Of a stretch of DNA of 64,000 nucleotides, positions 9,098 through 18,540 are shown in pieces (position 1 is the stretch's first letter; each line of letters begins with the position of its first letter). The stretch covers positions 1 through 64,000 of the forward strand of contig NZ_CAJQYY010000014.1 of the NCBI RefSeq assembly GCF_907164575.1, read 5' to 3'. Under the pieces are notes generated by a model. That model was given only the letters and a program-made list of their open reading frames with translations, made no database searches and had not been told where the DNA came from. The translations under genes and the position numbers were made by a program. Source of the stretch: Paraburkholderia gardini (GTDB lineage: Bacteria > Pseudomonadota > Gammaproteobacteria > Burkholderiales > Burkholderiaceae).

Positions 9098-9763
9098 TCA
9101 GGTGCGGCATTCAGGTGGCGCGAGGTTCGCTGGCAGCGTCGCCGCATCTGCCGGTGCCGGACCCGATCCCGGCGCGGGTAGCGACGAACTGTTCTTGCCG
9201 CCCGCGAAGCATTCCCACGTGAGCGTGCCCGGCTGCGACGCTCCCCTGGCGAGGCCGACCCGCGCAGTGGGGGTTTCCGGGTTATCCGGCACCGACGGCA
9301 CGAGCACGATCGTGTTCGATCCCGCAGCCGCGACCCGCGTCGTGAAGGCGACCGTGATCTGACCGTTGTCGTCGTCGACGTGAATCGACTCGACGTTGCG
9401 CGTGGCCGGCGGCGACGCGTATCCGCCACCCAGCGCAGTGCCGCTCGCCGCGTTCTCGGCAACCGACAGACGCGCCGACGAAGCCAGCGACAAGCCCTCG
9501 CCCACCCGGCCGCGCGCCAGATAGTCCTGATACGCCGGGATGGCATAGGCGGCGATGACACCGACGATCGCCAGCACGATCATCAGTTCGATGAGCGTGA
9601 AGCCGGCGTGACCCCAGCGGGCGTACCGGCGGCGCGCATGGGCAAGCTCGACAGGCCAGGGCCAGCGCCTGAAACACCGCATGGCGCCCACGCGAATGCG
9701 GCGGACCATCGATGAGGATGGCGACGAGGAAGGCGATACGGAACAAGGTACAGACACAATCAT
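9098..9763 (-). CDS. type IV pilin-like protein
   Basis: The protein carries a class III prepilin signal, [20 protein letters not shown], with cleavage after Gly and Glu at +5 of the mature chain, followed by [16 protein letters not shown]. After export and processing by PilD it would assemble into a type IV pilus or pseudopilus. Cys185 and Cys219 bracket a Ser/Pro/Ala-rich C-terminal loop (around [19 protein letters not shown]), typical of O-glycosylated pilin tails. The start is uncertain: the ATG at 9763 has the best ribosome site (GGGAG, 7-base spacing) but gives a 53-residue leader, while ATG 9682 gives a more usual 26-residue leader. It precedes pglL on the same strand. Confidence 0.85.
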   Translation of the reverse strand: MIVSVPCSVSPSSSPSSSMVRRIRVGAMRCFRRWPWPVELAHARRRYARWGHAGFTLIELMIVLAIVGVIAAYAIPAYQDYLARGRVGEGLSLASSARLSVAENAASGTALGGGYASPPATRNVESIHVDDDNGQITVAFTTRVAAAGSNTIVLVPSVPDNPETPTARVGLARGASQPGTLTWECFAGGKNSSSLPAPGSGPAPADAATLPANLAPPECRT

Positions 9764-9781
9764 CAGCAGGCTCCCGAAACG

Positions 9782-9813
9782 AAAAACGCCTGCTTCACGT
9801 ATTGAGGCAGGCG
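9782..9813 (-). terminator. intrinsic terminator after terC
   Basis: On the minus strand CGCCTGC (complement of 9807-9813) pairs with GCAGGCG (complement of 9787-9793) and is followed by TTTTT. It lies 62 bases after the terC stop codon, between terC and the pilin gene. Confidence 0.75.
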
Positions 9814-9874
9814 CTTCGATCGTAGCCAGTGGGAAAAGCGTCGGACAGTCGGCCGGACGGCCAACGCTCCAGGT

Positions 9875-10600
9875 TCAAGGTGGGCCGGGCGGCGCCTGCG
9901 TGGCCTCGCGACGTGCGTTGCGGCGCTTGAGCGCATAGCCGACGATCACGACGAACAGCGCGCCCGCGATGCTCATGCCGTACTCGGCGGCCGGCATGTC
10001 GAGGACAGGCCAGCGGTCGCCGGCAGGATCGTTGATGATGAGACCGCCCGCGATCCAGCCGAGCAGCGCGGCGCCCAGCGTGATCACTACGGGCAAACGG
10101 TCGAGCAGCTTCAGCACCAGCTGGCTGCCCCACACGATCAGCGGAATGCTCACGACCAGGCCGAAGATCACGAGCGCAAGGCGATGCTGCGGATCAGCGG
10201 CTTCGGCGGCGCCGGCAATCGCGATGACGTTGTCGAGGCTCATCACGGCGTCGGCGACGATGATGGTCTTGATCGCGGCCATCAGCTTGTCGGCCGGCTT
10301 GACGTCCGCGTGTGCGTCGTGCGCGGGCGCCATGAGCCGCACGCCAATCCACAACAGCAGCAGGCCGCCCGCGAACTTCAGCAGCGGCACATCGAGCAGG
10401 GCGACCGCAAACGCTATCAGCGCGACGCGCAGCACGATCGCACCGACTGTGCCCCACAGCACGCCACGGGTGCGCTGATCGGCCGGCAGATTGCGGCACG
10501 CCAGTGCGATCACGACCGCGTTGTCGCCACCCAGCAGGATGTCGATCACGATGATCTGGAAAACGGCGCCCCAGTGGAGCGTAGCGAAAAACTCGAACAT
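9875..10600 (-). CDS. TerC family integral membrane protein
   Basis: The 241-residue, roughly 7-segment membrane protein belongs to the TerC/YjbE family, whose members are linked to tellurite resistance and, in several bacteria, manganese or other metal export. The paired acidic motifs in membrane segments are visible: DILLGGDNAVVIAL near residue 20 and ADAVMSLDNVIAIAGAA in the second half. The chosen start (MFEFFATLHWGAVFQIIVID) is the usual one. It lies downstream of sucCD but behind a strong terminator, so it probably has its own promoter. Confidence 0.88.
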   Translation of the reverse strand: MFEFFATLHWGAVFQIIVIDILLGGDNAVVIALACRNLPADQRTRGVLWGTVGAIVLRVALIAFAVALLDVPLLKFAGGLLLLWIGVRLMAPAHDAHADVKPADKLMAAIKTIIVADAVMSLDNVIAIAGAAEAADPQHRLALVIFGLVVSIPLIVWGSQLVLKLLDRLPVVITLGAALLGWIAGGLIINDPAGDRWPVLDMPAAEYGMSIAGALFVVIVGYALKRRNARREATQAPPGPP

Positions 10601-10658
10601 GGCAGGAAGCGTAGAAGGACGTGAAGCGAAAAACCAGCGGAAACGAAAGCGCGAAGAC

Positions 10659-10691
10659 AAAAAAAAGCGAGGGAAGCAGATGCTCCCTCGC
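10659..10691 (-). terminator. intrinsic terminator after sucCD
   Basis: Minus-strand reading gives GCGAGGGAGCA, a short loop, then TGCTTCCCTCGC (one bulged base) followed by eight T residues. The stem and the T run are both strong. It sits 80 bases beyond the sucD stop codon. Confidence 0.88.
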
Positions 10692-10771
10692 CTTGACACT
10701 TCGCTCTTACGAAAGGGATTCGTAAGGGTATCAAAATTTCGGGACGGCCGGGGCCGTCGTCGTTATTTCGA

Positions 10772-11653
10772 TTACAGCATCGCCTTCAGAAGACGCGCCA
10801 TTTCCGACGGGTTCTTCGTGACCTTGATGCCGCATGCATCCATGATTTCCAGCTTCGCTTCGGCCGTATCCGCACCGCCCGAGATCAGCGCGCCGGCATG
10901 GCCCATGCGCTTGCCCGGAGGCGCCGTCACGCCAGCGATGAAGCCAACCACCGGCTTCTTCATGTTGTCCTTGATCCACTCAGCGGCATTCGCTTCGTCC
11001 GGACCGCCGATCTCGCCGATCATGATGACGGCGTCCGTATCCGGATCGTCGTTGAACATCTTCATCACGTCGATGTGCTTCAGACCGTTGATCGGGTCGC
11101 CACCGATACCGACTGCCGACGACTGGCCCAGGCCGATCGCCGTCAACTGGCCGACTGCTTCATACGTCAGCGTGCCCGAACGCGACACGACGCCGATGCG
11201 GCCCTTGCGGTGGATGTGACCCGGCATGATGCCGATCTTCAGTTCGTCCGGCGTGATCGTGCCCGGGCAGTTCGGTCCGAGCAGCAGCGTCTTGCTGTTC
11301 TTTGCGCGCATACGAGCCTTGAGCTCGATCATGTCACGGACGGGAATGCCTTCCGTGATACAGATAGCGAGATCCAGATCGGCCTCGACGGCTTCCCAGA
11401 TCGCGGCGGCGGCGCCTGCCGGCGGAACATAAATGACCGACACGGTCGCGCCCGTTTCAGCCTTGGCTTCAGCGACGCTTGCGTAGATCGGAATGCCTTC
11501 GAAGTCTTCGCCGGCTTTCTTCGGGTTCACACCCGCGACGTACGCTTCGCGGCCGTTTGCGTATTCACGGCAGGCGCGCGTGTGGAACTGACCGGTCTTG
11601 CCGGTAATGCCCTGCGTGATGACCTTGGTGTCTTTGTTGATCAGAATCGACAT
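10772..11653 (-). CDS. sucD: succinyl-CoA synthetase, alpha subunit
   Basis: SucD (293 residues) carries the CoA-binding domain and the phospho-histidine of succinyl-CoA synthetase, which makes ATP or GTP from succinyl-CoA in the TCA cycle. Visible features are MSILINKDTKVITQGITGKT, the CoA-site block GVNPKKAGEDFEGIPIYASV, LLGPNCPGTITPDELKIGIM and the active-site GHAGALISGG near residue 250. The ATG at 11653 follows a GAGG ribosome site; the ten preceding in-frame codons are not part of the family. It lies 106 bases downstream of sucC. Confidence 0.97.
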   Translation of the reverse strand: MSILINKDTKVITQGITGKTGQFHTRACREYANGREAYVAGVNPKKAGEDFEGIPIYASVAEAKAETGATVSVIYVPPAGAAAAIWEAVEADLDLAICITEGIPVRDMIELKARMRAKNSKTLLLGPNCPGTITPDELKIGIMPGHIHRKGRIGVVSRSGTLTYEAVGQLTAIGLGQSSAVGIGGDPINGLKHIDVMKMFNDDPDTDAVIMIGEIGGPDEANAAEWIKDNMKKPVVGFIAGVTAPPGKRMGHAGALISGGADTAEAKLEIMDACGIKVTKNPSEMARLLKAML

Positions 11654-11759
11654 GTATTGACCTCTGTTCGTCTGGCGTCGCACGCGCGTGGGCAGGATAT
11701 TCTTCGCCCGCGTCGCATGCGCGCCGCCATTCGTAATCCGTGATGAGCGCCGGGGCGGC

Positions 11760-12929
11760 TTACGCCTTGCCCGCAGCGGCCGCGACGACCTTCTGCGCAG
11801 CTTCTTCCATGCTGTCCGCCGCGATGATCGGCAGGCCGGATTCAGCGAGCATCTTCTTGCCGAGGTCTTCGTTCGTGCCCTTCATGCGGACCACGAGCGG
11901 CACCTTCAGCGAGACGGCCTTCGAAGCCGCGATCACGCCTTCAGCGATCACATCGCAGCGCATGATGCCGCCGAAGATGTTCACGAGAATCGCCGTCAGG
12001 TTCGGGTTCTTCAGCATGATCTTGAACGCTTCCGTGACCTTCTCGGTCGTGGCGCCACCGCCCACGTCGAGGAAGTTCGCCGGTTCGCCGCCGAACAGCT
12101 TGATCGTGTCCATGGTTGCCATGGCCAGACCGGCGCCGTTCACGAGACAGCCGATGTTGCCGTCGAGCGAGATGTAGGCGAGGTCGAACTTCGATGCTTC
12201 GACTTCAGCCGGATCTTCTTCGTCCAGATCGCGATACGCGACGATTTCCGGATGACGGAACAGTGCGTTCGAATCGAAGTTGAATTTCGCATCAAGCGCG
12301 ATGACCTTGCCGTCGCCGGTCAGGATCAGCGGGTTGATTTCGGCGAGCGATGCGTCGGTTTCCCAGAATGCCTTGTAGAGGCCCTGCAGGATCGCGCGTG
12401 CTTGCGGCAGCGAAGCGGCGGGCACGCCGATCTTCGTTGCGAGTTCGTCGGCTTCGGCGTCCTTCAGGCCGGTCGACGGGTCGACCGCGATCTTGTGGAT
12501 CAGCTCAGGCGTCTTTTCCGCGACTTCTTCGACGTCCATGCCGCCTTCGCTCGATGCCATCACGACGATCTTCTGCGTAACGCGATCGATCACGAGGCCG
12601 ACATACAGTTCCTTCTTGATGTCAGCGCCTTCTTCGATCAGCAGACGATTCACCTTCTGGCCTTCCGGGCCGGTCTGGTGCGTGACGAGCTGCATGCCGA
12701 GGATCTGGTTCGAGTATTCGCGAACCTGTTCCAGCGTTTTGGCGACCTTCACGCCGCCGCCCTTGCCACGGCCACCCGCGTGGATCTGAGCCTTCACGAC
12801 CCAAACCGGGCCGCCGAGCTCTTCCGCGGCCTTGACCGCATCATCCACCGAGAAGACCGGCTTGCCGCGCGGTACCGCGACGCCGAATTTCCGCAGGATT
12901 TCCTTACCCTGGTACTCGTGAATCTTCAT
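11760..12929 (-). CDS. sucC: succinyl-CoA synthetase, beta subunit
   Basis: SucC (389 residues) is the ATP-grasp subunit that pairs with SucD. It starts [20 protein letters not shown] and has the nucleotide-binding strand [20 protein letters not shown], the [21 protein letters not shown] block, and the succinate/subunit contact region [20 protein letters not shown] with [16 protein letters not shown]. An AAGGGA site precedes the ATG. The gap to the upstream DUF2889 gene is only 58 bases, so transcription may enter from recA-recX as well as from a local promoter. Confidence 0.97.
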   Translation of the reverse strand: MKIHEYQGKEILRKFGVAVPRGKPVFSVDDAVKAAEELGGPVWVVKAQIHAGGRGKGGGVKVAKTLEQVREYSNQILGMQLVTHQTGPEGQKVNRLLIEEGADIKKELYVGLVIDRVTQKIVVMASSEGGMDVEEVAEKTPELIHKIAVDPSTGLKDAEADELATKIGVPAASLPQARAILQGLYKAFWETDASLAEINPLILTGDGKVIALDAKFNFDSNALFRHPEIVAYRDLDEEDPAEVEASKFDLAYISLDGNIGCLVNGAGLAMATMDTIKLFGGEPANFLDVGGGATTEKVTEAFKIMLKNPNLTAILVNIFGGIMRCDVIAEGVIAASKAVSLKVPLVVRMKGTNEDLGKKMLAESGLPIIAADSMEEAAQKVVAAAAGKA

Positions 12930-12987
12930 GCGTGATTCCCTTCAGTCTGAGAGTTGGATTGAACTTCGTTTCCGCTTTTATCGCTGT

Positions 12988-13689
12988 TCAACGACGCGCC
13001 GCTCGCGCGGCTTGTCCGTCGGATGCACCTTCCGCGCGCTCCTCTGCTCGCGGCGCGCGGCCGTACCAGCGCGGATAAAACTGCTGCACCGCTTCACCGT
13101 CGAATCGCAGCGCGTGGCAGCGACCGAGCTGGAAAGGCGGTTTGTCGGTTGATTCCGTTGCCGGCCTGCCGGCCTGTTCATCCGCGGATACAGGCTCGCT
13201 GGCGCCGCGGGCCGGATCTGCGTCTGCTGCTTTCTCGCCGGGCGCGCCGCTGTTCGTGTTCCAGACATCGCCCGCGAACGCCTGGATGGCGGCCGTGGGC
13301 ATGACCGCGCACAACTCGGTGAGATGCGTGCAGCCGGCGGTGCCACCCAGTAAACGGTTGGCATCGCGACGGAAGTTGTTGAACAGATTGAGCCCGATGA
13401 GGGCCCGATAGGCGGGAGTGGCGGTCTGGCAGATGCCCGGATAGGGCACCCAGTCGGACGACGCTTCGGCGTCGACGACGTTGAGCTTGCGATCGATCGT
13501 AATGCGGAGCCAGAGTTCATGGATCGGCAGACCGTTGGGCCGGACGCCCGACGCAAGCACCACATCGCGTGGCTTTTCGTCGGTGAGGCATGCCTCGATG
13601 TCCCACAGCCCGTCCTCGCGCTCATAGGCTTCCGCACATATTGCGCGGCGATGGCGCAACCGACGGGAAACTGGCGGGGAAAGCGGCAT
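12988..13689 (-). CDS. DUF2889 family protein
   Basis: The 233-residue protein matches the DUF2889 pattern: an early block EAYEREDGLWDIEACLTDEK, then GVRPNGLPIHELWLRITIDR, and a conserved Cys-His cluster in GTAGCTHLTELCAVMPTAAIQAFAG (Cys and His near residues 139-146). The C-terminal part (GAPGEKAADADPARGASEPV onward) is low-complexity before a Cys/His-containing end. Function is unknown in the literature I recall; the Cys-His cluster suggests metal binding. It sits between recX and sucC in the same direction. Confidence 0.8.
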   Translation of the reverse strand: MPLSPPVSRRLRHRRAICAEAYEREDGLWDIEACLTDEKPRDVVLASGVRPNGLPIHELWLRITIDRKLNVVDAEASSDWVPYPGICQTATPAYRALIGLNLFNNFRRDANRLLGGTAGCTHLTELCAVMPTAAIQAFAGDVWNTNSGAPGEKAADADPARGASEPVSADEQAGRPATESTDKPPFQLGRCHALRFDGEAVQQFYPRWYGRAPRAEERAEGASDGQAARAARR

Positions 13690-13822
13690 GCGAGAGAGTT
13701 AAGGCCGGATTGGGAAACCAGCGAATTTTAGCATACTGGGTATTTGACATTATTCGTGTACGGCTACCCTGCGGCAACCTCGCCCGGGGCAACGCGTCGC
13801 GACCTGAAATACGATTAGCGGG

Positions 13823-14578
13823 CTATTCGCCGCCTTCGGCCCAGTCTTCGTCCATCCCTTTCAGGATCTTGCCGATCGTTGCGCCCGAAAATCCGCGTGC
13901 AGCCAGAAAACGCGCCTGTTTCGCGCGCTCGGCGGGCGTTTCAGGAACATGGCCGAATTTCTTGCGCCAGACACCTTGCGCGCGGGCAAGTTCGGTTTCG
14001 CGCAACTGCGCACTCGCCTCTTCGATCAACGTCTGGCCGACCGCGTGCTGCTTCAGTTCATTGACGATGCGGCTTGCGCCCATACGCGATGAACGGCGGT
14101 GGACCAGGCTTTCGGCGAAGCGCGAATCGGAGAGCCAGCCTTCGGTTTCCAGTATGTCGAGCAGCGCGTCGACGCTGTCGTTTTCTTCGACGAACGGAGC
14201 GAGCTTGCGGGCAAGTTCAGCGCGGCTGTATTCGCGACGCGACAGATAGCCGAGCGCACGCCCTTTCAGCGAGCGCACGGGACGTTTGGCGTTGGCGGAG
14301 CGGTCTTTGCCAGCGGGCGGCGGATCGCCCGGCGCGCGACGCGAGCGCGAGTAAGTGGGCTCTGCGGGTGCCGGGTCGCTTTCGGAGGTGAAATCTGAAG
14401 CGAAGGCACTGGCGGAATTTGAAGCCGACGAACGACGCCCTGCCGCGCGATCATGTGCATCAAACGACTCGAACGAGTCGTCTTCCTGCGGGCCGTCCGC
14501 ATCTTGCCCTGCACGCCGAGCAGACCGTGGTTCAGGCTGCGAATCAAACTGCGGTGCAGACCGGCCCTTGCGTATCAC
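13823..14578 (-). CDS. recX: recombination regulator RecX
   Basis: RecX binds RecA filaments and limits their extension and activity. The three-helix repeats start at about residue 100 (RSLKGRALGYLSRREYSRAE) and continue through LDILETEGWLSDSRFAESLV and the C-terminal KKFGHVPETPAERAKQARFL and FSGATIGKILKG. The first 95 or so residues are a Ser/Asp/Arg-rich, apparently disordered extension absent from the roughly 150-residue classic RecX; no Met lies inside it to offer a shorter ATG start. It follows recA by 7 bases and should be co-transcribed with it under SOS control. Confidence 0.92.
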   Translation of the reverse strand: MIRKGRSAPQFDSQPEPRSARRAGQDADGPQEDDSFESFDAHDRAAGRRSSASNSASAFASDFTSESDPAPAEPTYSRSRRAPGDPPPAGKDRSANAKRPVRSLKGRALGYLSRREYSRAELARKLAPFVEENDSVDALLDILETEGWLSDSRFAESLVHRRSSRMGASRIVNELKQHAVGQTLIEEASAQLRETELARAQGVWRKKFGHVPETPAERAKQARFLAARGFSGATIGKILKGMDEDWAEGGE

Positions 14579-14585
14579 GCGACGA

Positions 14586-15659
14586 TTACTCTTCTTCGCC
14601 CGCGATTTCGGCGCTGACCACGGCGATGTCTGCCATCGTGTTCACACCAAGCGATTCGCGGATGCGGTTTTCAATTTCGCGCGCGATGTCCGCATTCTCA
14701 CGCAGGAATTCGCGCGCGTTGTCCTTACCCTGGCCAATGCGCTCGCCGTTGTAGCTGTACCAGGCGCCGGCCTTGTCGACGATCTTTGCCTGCACGCCGA
14801 GATCGATAACTTCGCCCTGACGCGAAATGCCTTCGCCATAAAGAATGTCGAAGATCGCTTCGCGGAACGGCGGCGCCACCTTGTTCTTGACGACCTTCAC
14901 GCGCGTTTCGTTACCGATCACCTCGTCGTTCTTCTTGATCGAGCCGATACGGCGGATGTCGAGACGCACCGACGCGTAGAACTTGAGTGCGTTGCCGCCC
15001 GTTGTGGTTTCCGGGTTGCCGAACATCACGCCGATCTTCATCCGGATCTGGTTGATGAAGATCACGAGACAGTTCGTACGCTTGATCGTACCGGTGAGCT
15101 TGCGCAGCGCCTGGGACATCAGACGCGCCTGCAGACCCGGCAGCGAGTCGCCCATTTCACCTTCGATTTCAGCCTTCGGCACGAGTGCCGCGACCGAGTC
15201 GATCACGATCATGTCGATCGAACCCGAGCGCACCAGTGCGTCCGCGATTTCGAGTGCCTGTTCGCCGGTATCCGGCTGCGAAACCAGCAGATCGTTCACG
15301 TTCACGCCGAGCTTGGCTGCGTATTGAATATCAAGCGCGTGTTCCGCGTCGATAAACGCTGCCGTGCCGCCCAGTTTCTGCATTTCGGCTACGACCTGCA
15401 GCGTCAGGGTGGTTTTACCCGACGATTCCGGACCGTAGATTTCGACGACGCGACCACGCGGCAGACCACCGACGCCCAATGCAATGTCGAGGCCGAGCGA
15501 TCCGGTGGAGACCACCTGGATGTCTTCGGCAACCTCGCCTGCGCCGAGCCGCATGACCGACCCCTTGCCGAACTGCTTTTCAATCTGCGCGAGCGCGGCT
15601 GCCAGTGCCTTGCTCTTTTCAGCAGTCAGTCCAGCCGGGCCTTTCTTGCTTTCTTCCAT
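14586..15659 (-). CDS. recA: recombinase RecA
   Basis: RecA (357 residues) forms filaments on single-stranded DNA, drives strand exchange and triggers LexA self-cleavage. The start [20 protein letters not shown] is canonical. The Walker A motif [10 protein letters not shown] is at about 76-85, followed by [45 protein letters not shown] and [20 protein letters not shown] (DNA-binding loops). A LexA box overlaps its promoter, and recX follows 7 bases downstream. Confidence 0.99.
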   Translation of the reverse strand: MEESKKGPAGLTAEKSKALAAALAQIEKQFGKGSVMRLGAGEVAEDIQVVSTGSLGLDIALGVGGLPRGRVVEIYGPESSGKTTLTLQVVAEMQKLGGTAAFIDAEHALDIQYAAKLGVNVNDLLVSQPDTGEQALEIADALVRSGSIDMIVIDSVAALVPKAEIEGEMGDSLPGLQARLMSQALRKLTGTIKRTNCLVIFINQIRMKIGVMFGNPETTTGGNALKFYASVRLDIRRIGSIKKNDEVIGNETRVKVVKNKVAPPFREAIFDILYGEGISRQGEVIDLGVQAKIVDKAGAWYSYNGERIGQGKDNAREFLRENADIAREIENRIRESLGVNTMADIAVVSAEIAGEEE

Positions 15660-15739
15660 GAATCGTCCTTTGCTATGATGAACGGCGTCTGACGCAGGGT
15701 TGCGGTCCGTTTTTGCGGACGGCGCTCTAAACGCAGACA

Positions 15740-15755
15740 CTGTATAAAAAAACAG
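15740..15755 (-). promoter_or_regulatory. LexA (SOS) box of recA
   Basis: The 16-mer is a perfect CTGT-N8-ACAG palindrome; flanking bases extend the symmetry to CACTGT/ACAGTG. On the minus strand it overlaps a TATACA hexamer that serves as a plausible -10, with TTGCCA about 15 bases upstream. LexA bound here would block RNA polymerase. The box lies 80 bases before the recA ATG. Confidence 0.9.
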
Positions 15756-15887
15756 TGGTTTTGGCAAGCGCGTTTCGCATTCATTTCGATGCGTGCGCAA
15801 CGCCAGCCCAACCACCACGATTGTTTCGGAGACCGCCGCGCGCCGGGCGACACCACGACGCGGGCAATGCCAGAGCCTCAACGCCTC

Positions 15888-16673
15888 ATGCGAATTCTCA
15901 TTGCCGAAGACGACAGCATACTCGCGGACGGTCTCGTCCGATCACTCCGCCAGTCGGCCTATGCCGTCGATCACGTGAAGAACGGCGTCGAGGCCGATAC
16001 CGCGCTTTCGATGCAGACATTCGACCTGCTGATCCTCGATCTCGGCCTGCCGCGCCTGTCCGGGCTCGAGGTGCTGCGGCGCCTGCGGGCGCGCAGTTCG
16101 AACATGCCGGTGCTGATTCTCACGGCCGCGGACAGCGTCGACGAACGTGTGAAGGGCCTCGATCTCGGCGCCGACGACTATATGGCCAAGCCTTTCGCCC
16201 TGAACGAGCTCGAAGCGCGTGTGCGGGCGCTCACGCGCCGCGGCGCGGGCGGCGGACCGACCGTCGTGAAACATGGTTCGCTGTCGTTCGACCAGGTTGG
16301 GCGGATCGCGTACGTGAACGAGCAGGTCGTGGACCTGTCGGCGCGCGAACTCGGCCTGCTGGAAGTGCTGCTGCAGCGGATCGGCCGGCTGGTGTCGAAG
16401 GAACAGCTCGTCGATCACCTGTGCGAATGGGGCGAGGAAGTCAGCAACAACGCCATCGAGGTCTACGTTCACCGGCTGCGCAAGAAGATCGAGCCGAGCG
16501 GCGTGCGCATCATCACCGTACGCGGACTCGGCTACTGCCTCGAAAAGGCCGCACCGGCACTGGCTCCGGCAGCCGGCGAAGCCGCTGCCACACCGGCGAC
16601 ACCTTCAGCAACAGCCGCCGCAACCGCCGCGCCCGCTCCGGGCGCGATGCCCGCGAGCCACTACTTCAAGTAA
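15888..16673 (+). CDS. OmpR-family response regulator (QseB/TctD-like)
   Basis: The 261-residue protein has a receiver domain ([20 protein letters not shown], acidic pocket EDD at 7-9, phospho-acceptor Asp51 in LLILDLGLP, conserved Lys in [17 protein letters not shown]) and an OmpR-type winged helix ([52 protein letters not shown]). An Ala/Pro-rich tail of about 40 residues follows. An ATG at 15867 in frame is an alternative start. It lies 7 bases upstream of the kinase gene, forming an operon divergent from recA. Confidence 0.9.
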   Translation: MRILIAEDDSILADGLVRSLRQSAYAVDHVKNGVEADTALSMQTFDLLILDLGLPRLSGLEVLRRLRARSSNMPVLILTAADSVDERVKGLDLGADDYMAKPFALNELEARVRALTRRGAGGGPTVVKHGSLSFDQVGRIAYVNEQVVDLSARELGLLEVLLQRIGRLVSKEQLVDHLCEWGEEVSNNAIEVYVHRLRKKIEPSGVRIITVRGLGYCLEKAAPALAPAAGEAAATPATPSATAAATAAPAPGAMPASHYFK

Positions 16674-16680
16674 GGCCCGC

Positions 16681-18312
16681 ATGCCCGCTCGCCACGAGCA
16701 CGCCGCCGCGCATCACGCCGAAGTGCCGGCGCCACGGGCGCAAACCGGACAAAGCATGTCGCCGGGTTCGCCAGGCGCATCCGCCACGGCTCTCGACGAC
16801 GAAGCCCGCGACGCCCGCTACGCCAACCCCTTCGCCCCGCCCGACGAAAGCGAGGCCGCTGCCGCAGCCCGTCCGCGCTCGCTCTTCGGCGAAATTCTCG
16901 ACTGGATGCTCGCGCCGCTGCTGCTGCTGTGGCCGATGAGTCTGGCGGTCACCTATCTCGTCGCCAAATCCATCGCGAACGGCCCGTTCGACCGTGCGCT
17001 CGAAACCGATGCCTACGTGCTCGCGCGGCAGATTCATCCGGTGAACGGCGTCGCGGAACTGTCGCTGCCCGATTCGACCCGCGATTTCCTGCGCACGGAC
17101 AACATCGACAGCGTGTTCTACCAGGTGCTCGGCACGCGCGGCGAACTGGTCGGCGGCGACCGCGACATGCCGCTGCCGCACGAGGAAGACCGGCCGCAAC
17201 CGGGCATCGTCGCGTTCCGCGACGACGTGCTGCGCGGCAACGACATCCGCGTCGCGTACACGACCGTCGAGTTTCCGCAGATGCCCGGTGCCCAGCCGGT
17301 GTTGCTGCAGGTGGCCGAAACGCTCGACAAGCGTAGCCAGCTTGCCAACGACATCATCAAAGGCGTGATCCTGCCGCAGTTCGTGATCCTGCCGCTCGCG
17401 ATCCTGCTGGTGTGGTTCGGGCTCTCGCGCGGGCTCGCGCCGCTGCACGCGCTGCAGTCGAACATCCGCGCGCGTCGTCCAGACGACCTGTCGCCGCTCG
17501 AAGCCCGACGCGCGCCGCCGGAAATCGAGCCGCTCGTGACGTCGTTCAACGACCTCCTGACTCGCCTCGAACAGAACATGGAGCTGCAAAAGCGCTTTAT
17601 CGCCGACGCCGCGCATCAGATGAAGACGCCGCTCGCCGGTCTGCGCACGCAGGCGGAACTGGCGCTGCGGCAGGATGCGCCGGCGGAAGTGCATCGTTCG
17701 CTCGAACAGATCGCGACCAGCTCGGAGCACGCCGCGCGGCTCGTCACGCAGTTGCTGGCGCTCGCGCGGGCGGAAAACCGGATGTCCGGGCAGATCTTCA
17801 CCCCGGTCGAAATCACGGAAGTGGCCCGCAACGCCGTGCGCGACTGGGTTCAGGCCGCCCTCGCCCGGCAGATGGACCTCGGCTACGAAGGCCCCGACGA
17901 TATCGACGCACCCGACGGCGGGCGCATCGAGGTGGACGGCAATCTCGTGATGTTGCGCGAAATGCTGTCGAACCTGATCGACAACGCGATCCGCTACACG
18001 CCCGAAGGCGGGCGCGTCACCGTGCGCGTCAAACCCGAACCCGCCGTGGGACTCGTGCACCTCGAAGTGGAAGATACCGGCATCGGCATTCCGGCCACCG
18101 AGCGCGATCGGGTGATCGAGCGCTTCTACCGGATTCTCGGTCGCGAGGGAGATGGCAGCGGCCTCGGCCTCGCCATCGTCCGCGAGATCGCGACGATGCA
18201 CGGCGGCACCCTGACGATCGGGGACAACGTCTATCAAACCGCGCCAAGGCTCGCGGGGACGCTCGTGCGTGTCAGCCTGAGATTGCTGGAACGCGCCCGG
18301 GACTTACCCTAA
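16681..18312 (+). CDS. sensor histidine kinase (2CSK_N/TctE-like)
   Basis: This is the 543-residue partner of the upstream regulator. After about 65 residues of polar N-terminus it has a transmembrane segment (MLAPLLLLWPMSLAVTYLVA), a periplasmic domain of about 140 residues, a second segment (GVILPQFVILPLAILLVWFG) and a HAMP-like linker. The HisKA phospho-site is RFIADAAHQMKTPLAGLRTQ. The ATPase domain has N, G1 and G2 boxes (NLIDNAIRYTPEGG, EVEDTGIGIPA, GDGSGLGLAIV). The domain order resembles TctE/QseC-type kinases. The signal is unknown, and no tricarboxylate transport genes adjoin it. Confidence 0.9.
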   Translation: MPARHEHAAAHHAEVPAPRAQTGQSMSPGSPGASATALDDEARDARYANPFAPPDESEAAAAARPRSLFGEILDWMLAPLLLLWPMSLAVTYLVAKSIANGPFDRALETDAYVLARQIHPVNGVAELSLPDSTRDFLRTDNIDSVFYQVLGTRGELVGGDRDMPLPHEEDRPQPGIVAFRDDVLRGNDIRVAYTTVEFPQMPGAQPVLLQVAETLDKRSQLANDIIKGVILPQFVILPLAILLVWFGLSRGLAPLHALQSNIRARRPDDLSPLEARRAPPEIEPLVTSFNDLLTRLEQNMELQKRFIADAAHQMKTPLAGLRTQAELALRQDAPAEVHRSLEQIATSSEHAARLVTQLLALARAENRMSGQIFTPVEITEVARNAVRDWVQAALARQMDLGYEGPDDIDAPDGGRIEVDGNLVMLREMLSNLIDNAIRYTPEGGRVTVRVKPEPAVGLVHLEVEDTGIGIPATERDRVIERFYRILGREGDGSGLGLAIVREIATMHGGTLTIGDNVYQTAPRLAGTLVRVSLRLLERARDLP

Positions 18313-18367
18313 CTGACGGCTTTGCGGCAAGCACCGCACCCCACCAATTCGCGCAATTGCCACCACA

Positions 18368-18397
18368 TTGAACGATCTTGACACCATATTGGATAAT
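18368..18397 (+). promoter_or_regulatory. candidate sigma-70 promoter of the MHS transporter
   Basis: TTGAAC at 18368-18373 and GATAAT at 18392-18397 are separated by 18 bases, about 145 bases before the transporter ATG. A second TTGACA begins at 18378 but is too close to the same -10. The surrounding sequence is A/T-rich for this genome. Confidence 0.35.
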
Positions 18398-18540
18398 GTA
18401 GACGGACATTGAGCTTCAGGCGCAGCGCTCTTATTTACGGGACAAGCGTCAGTAGGCAGTAAGTTTTGGCTCCAATAATCGGCTCACGGGCTCGCCTTGC
18501 CGGCGGGTCCGCATGCTTATATCAATATTGGAGACGACAT

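Noticed and set aside
11688..12935. A 415-codon plus-strand frame across sucC
   Set aside because: Composition is that of the reverse complement of sucC; no start signal or family pattern.
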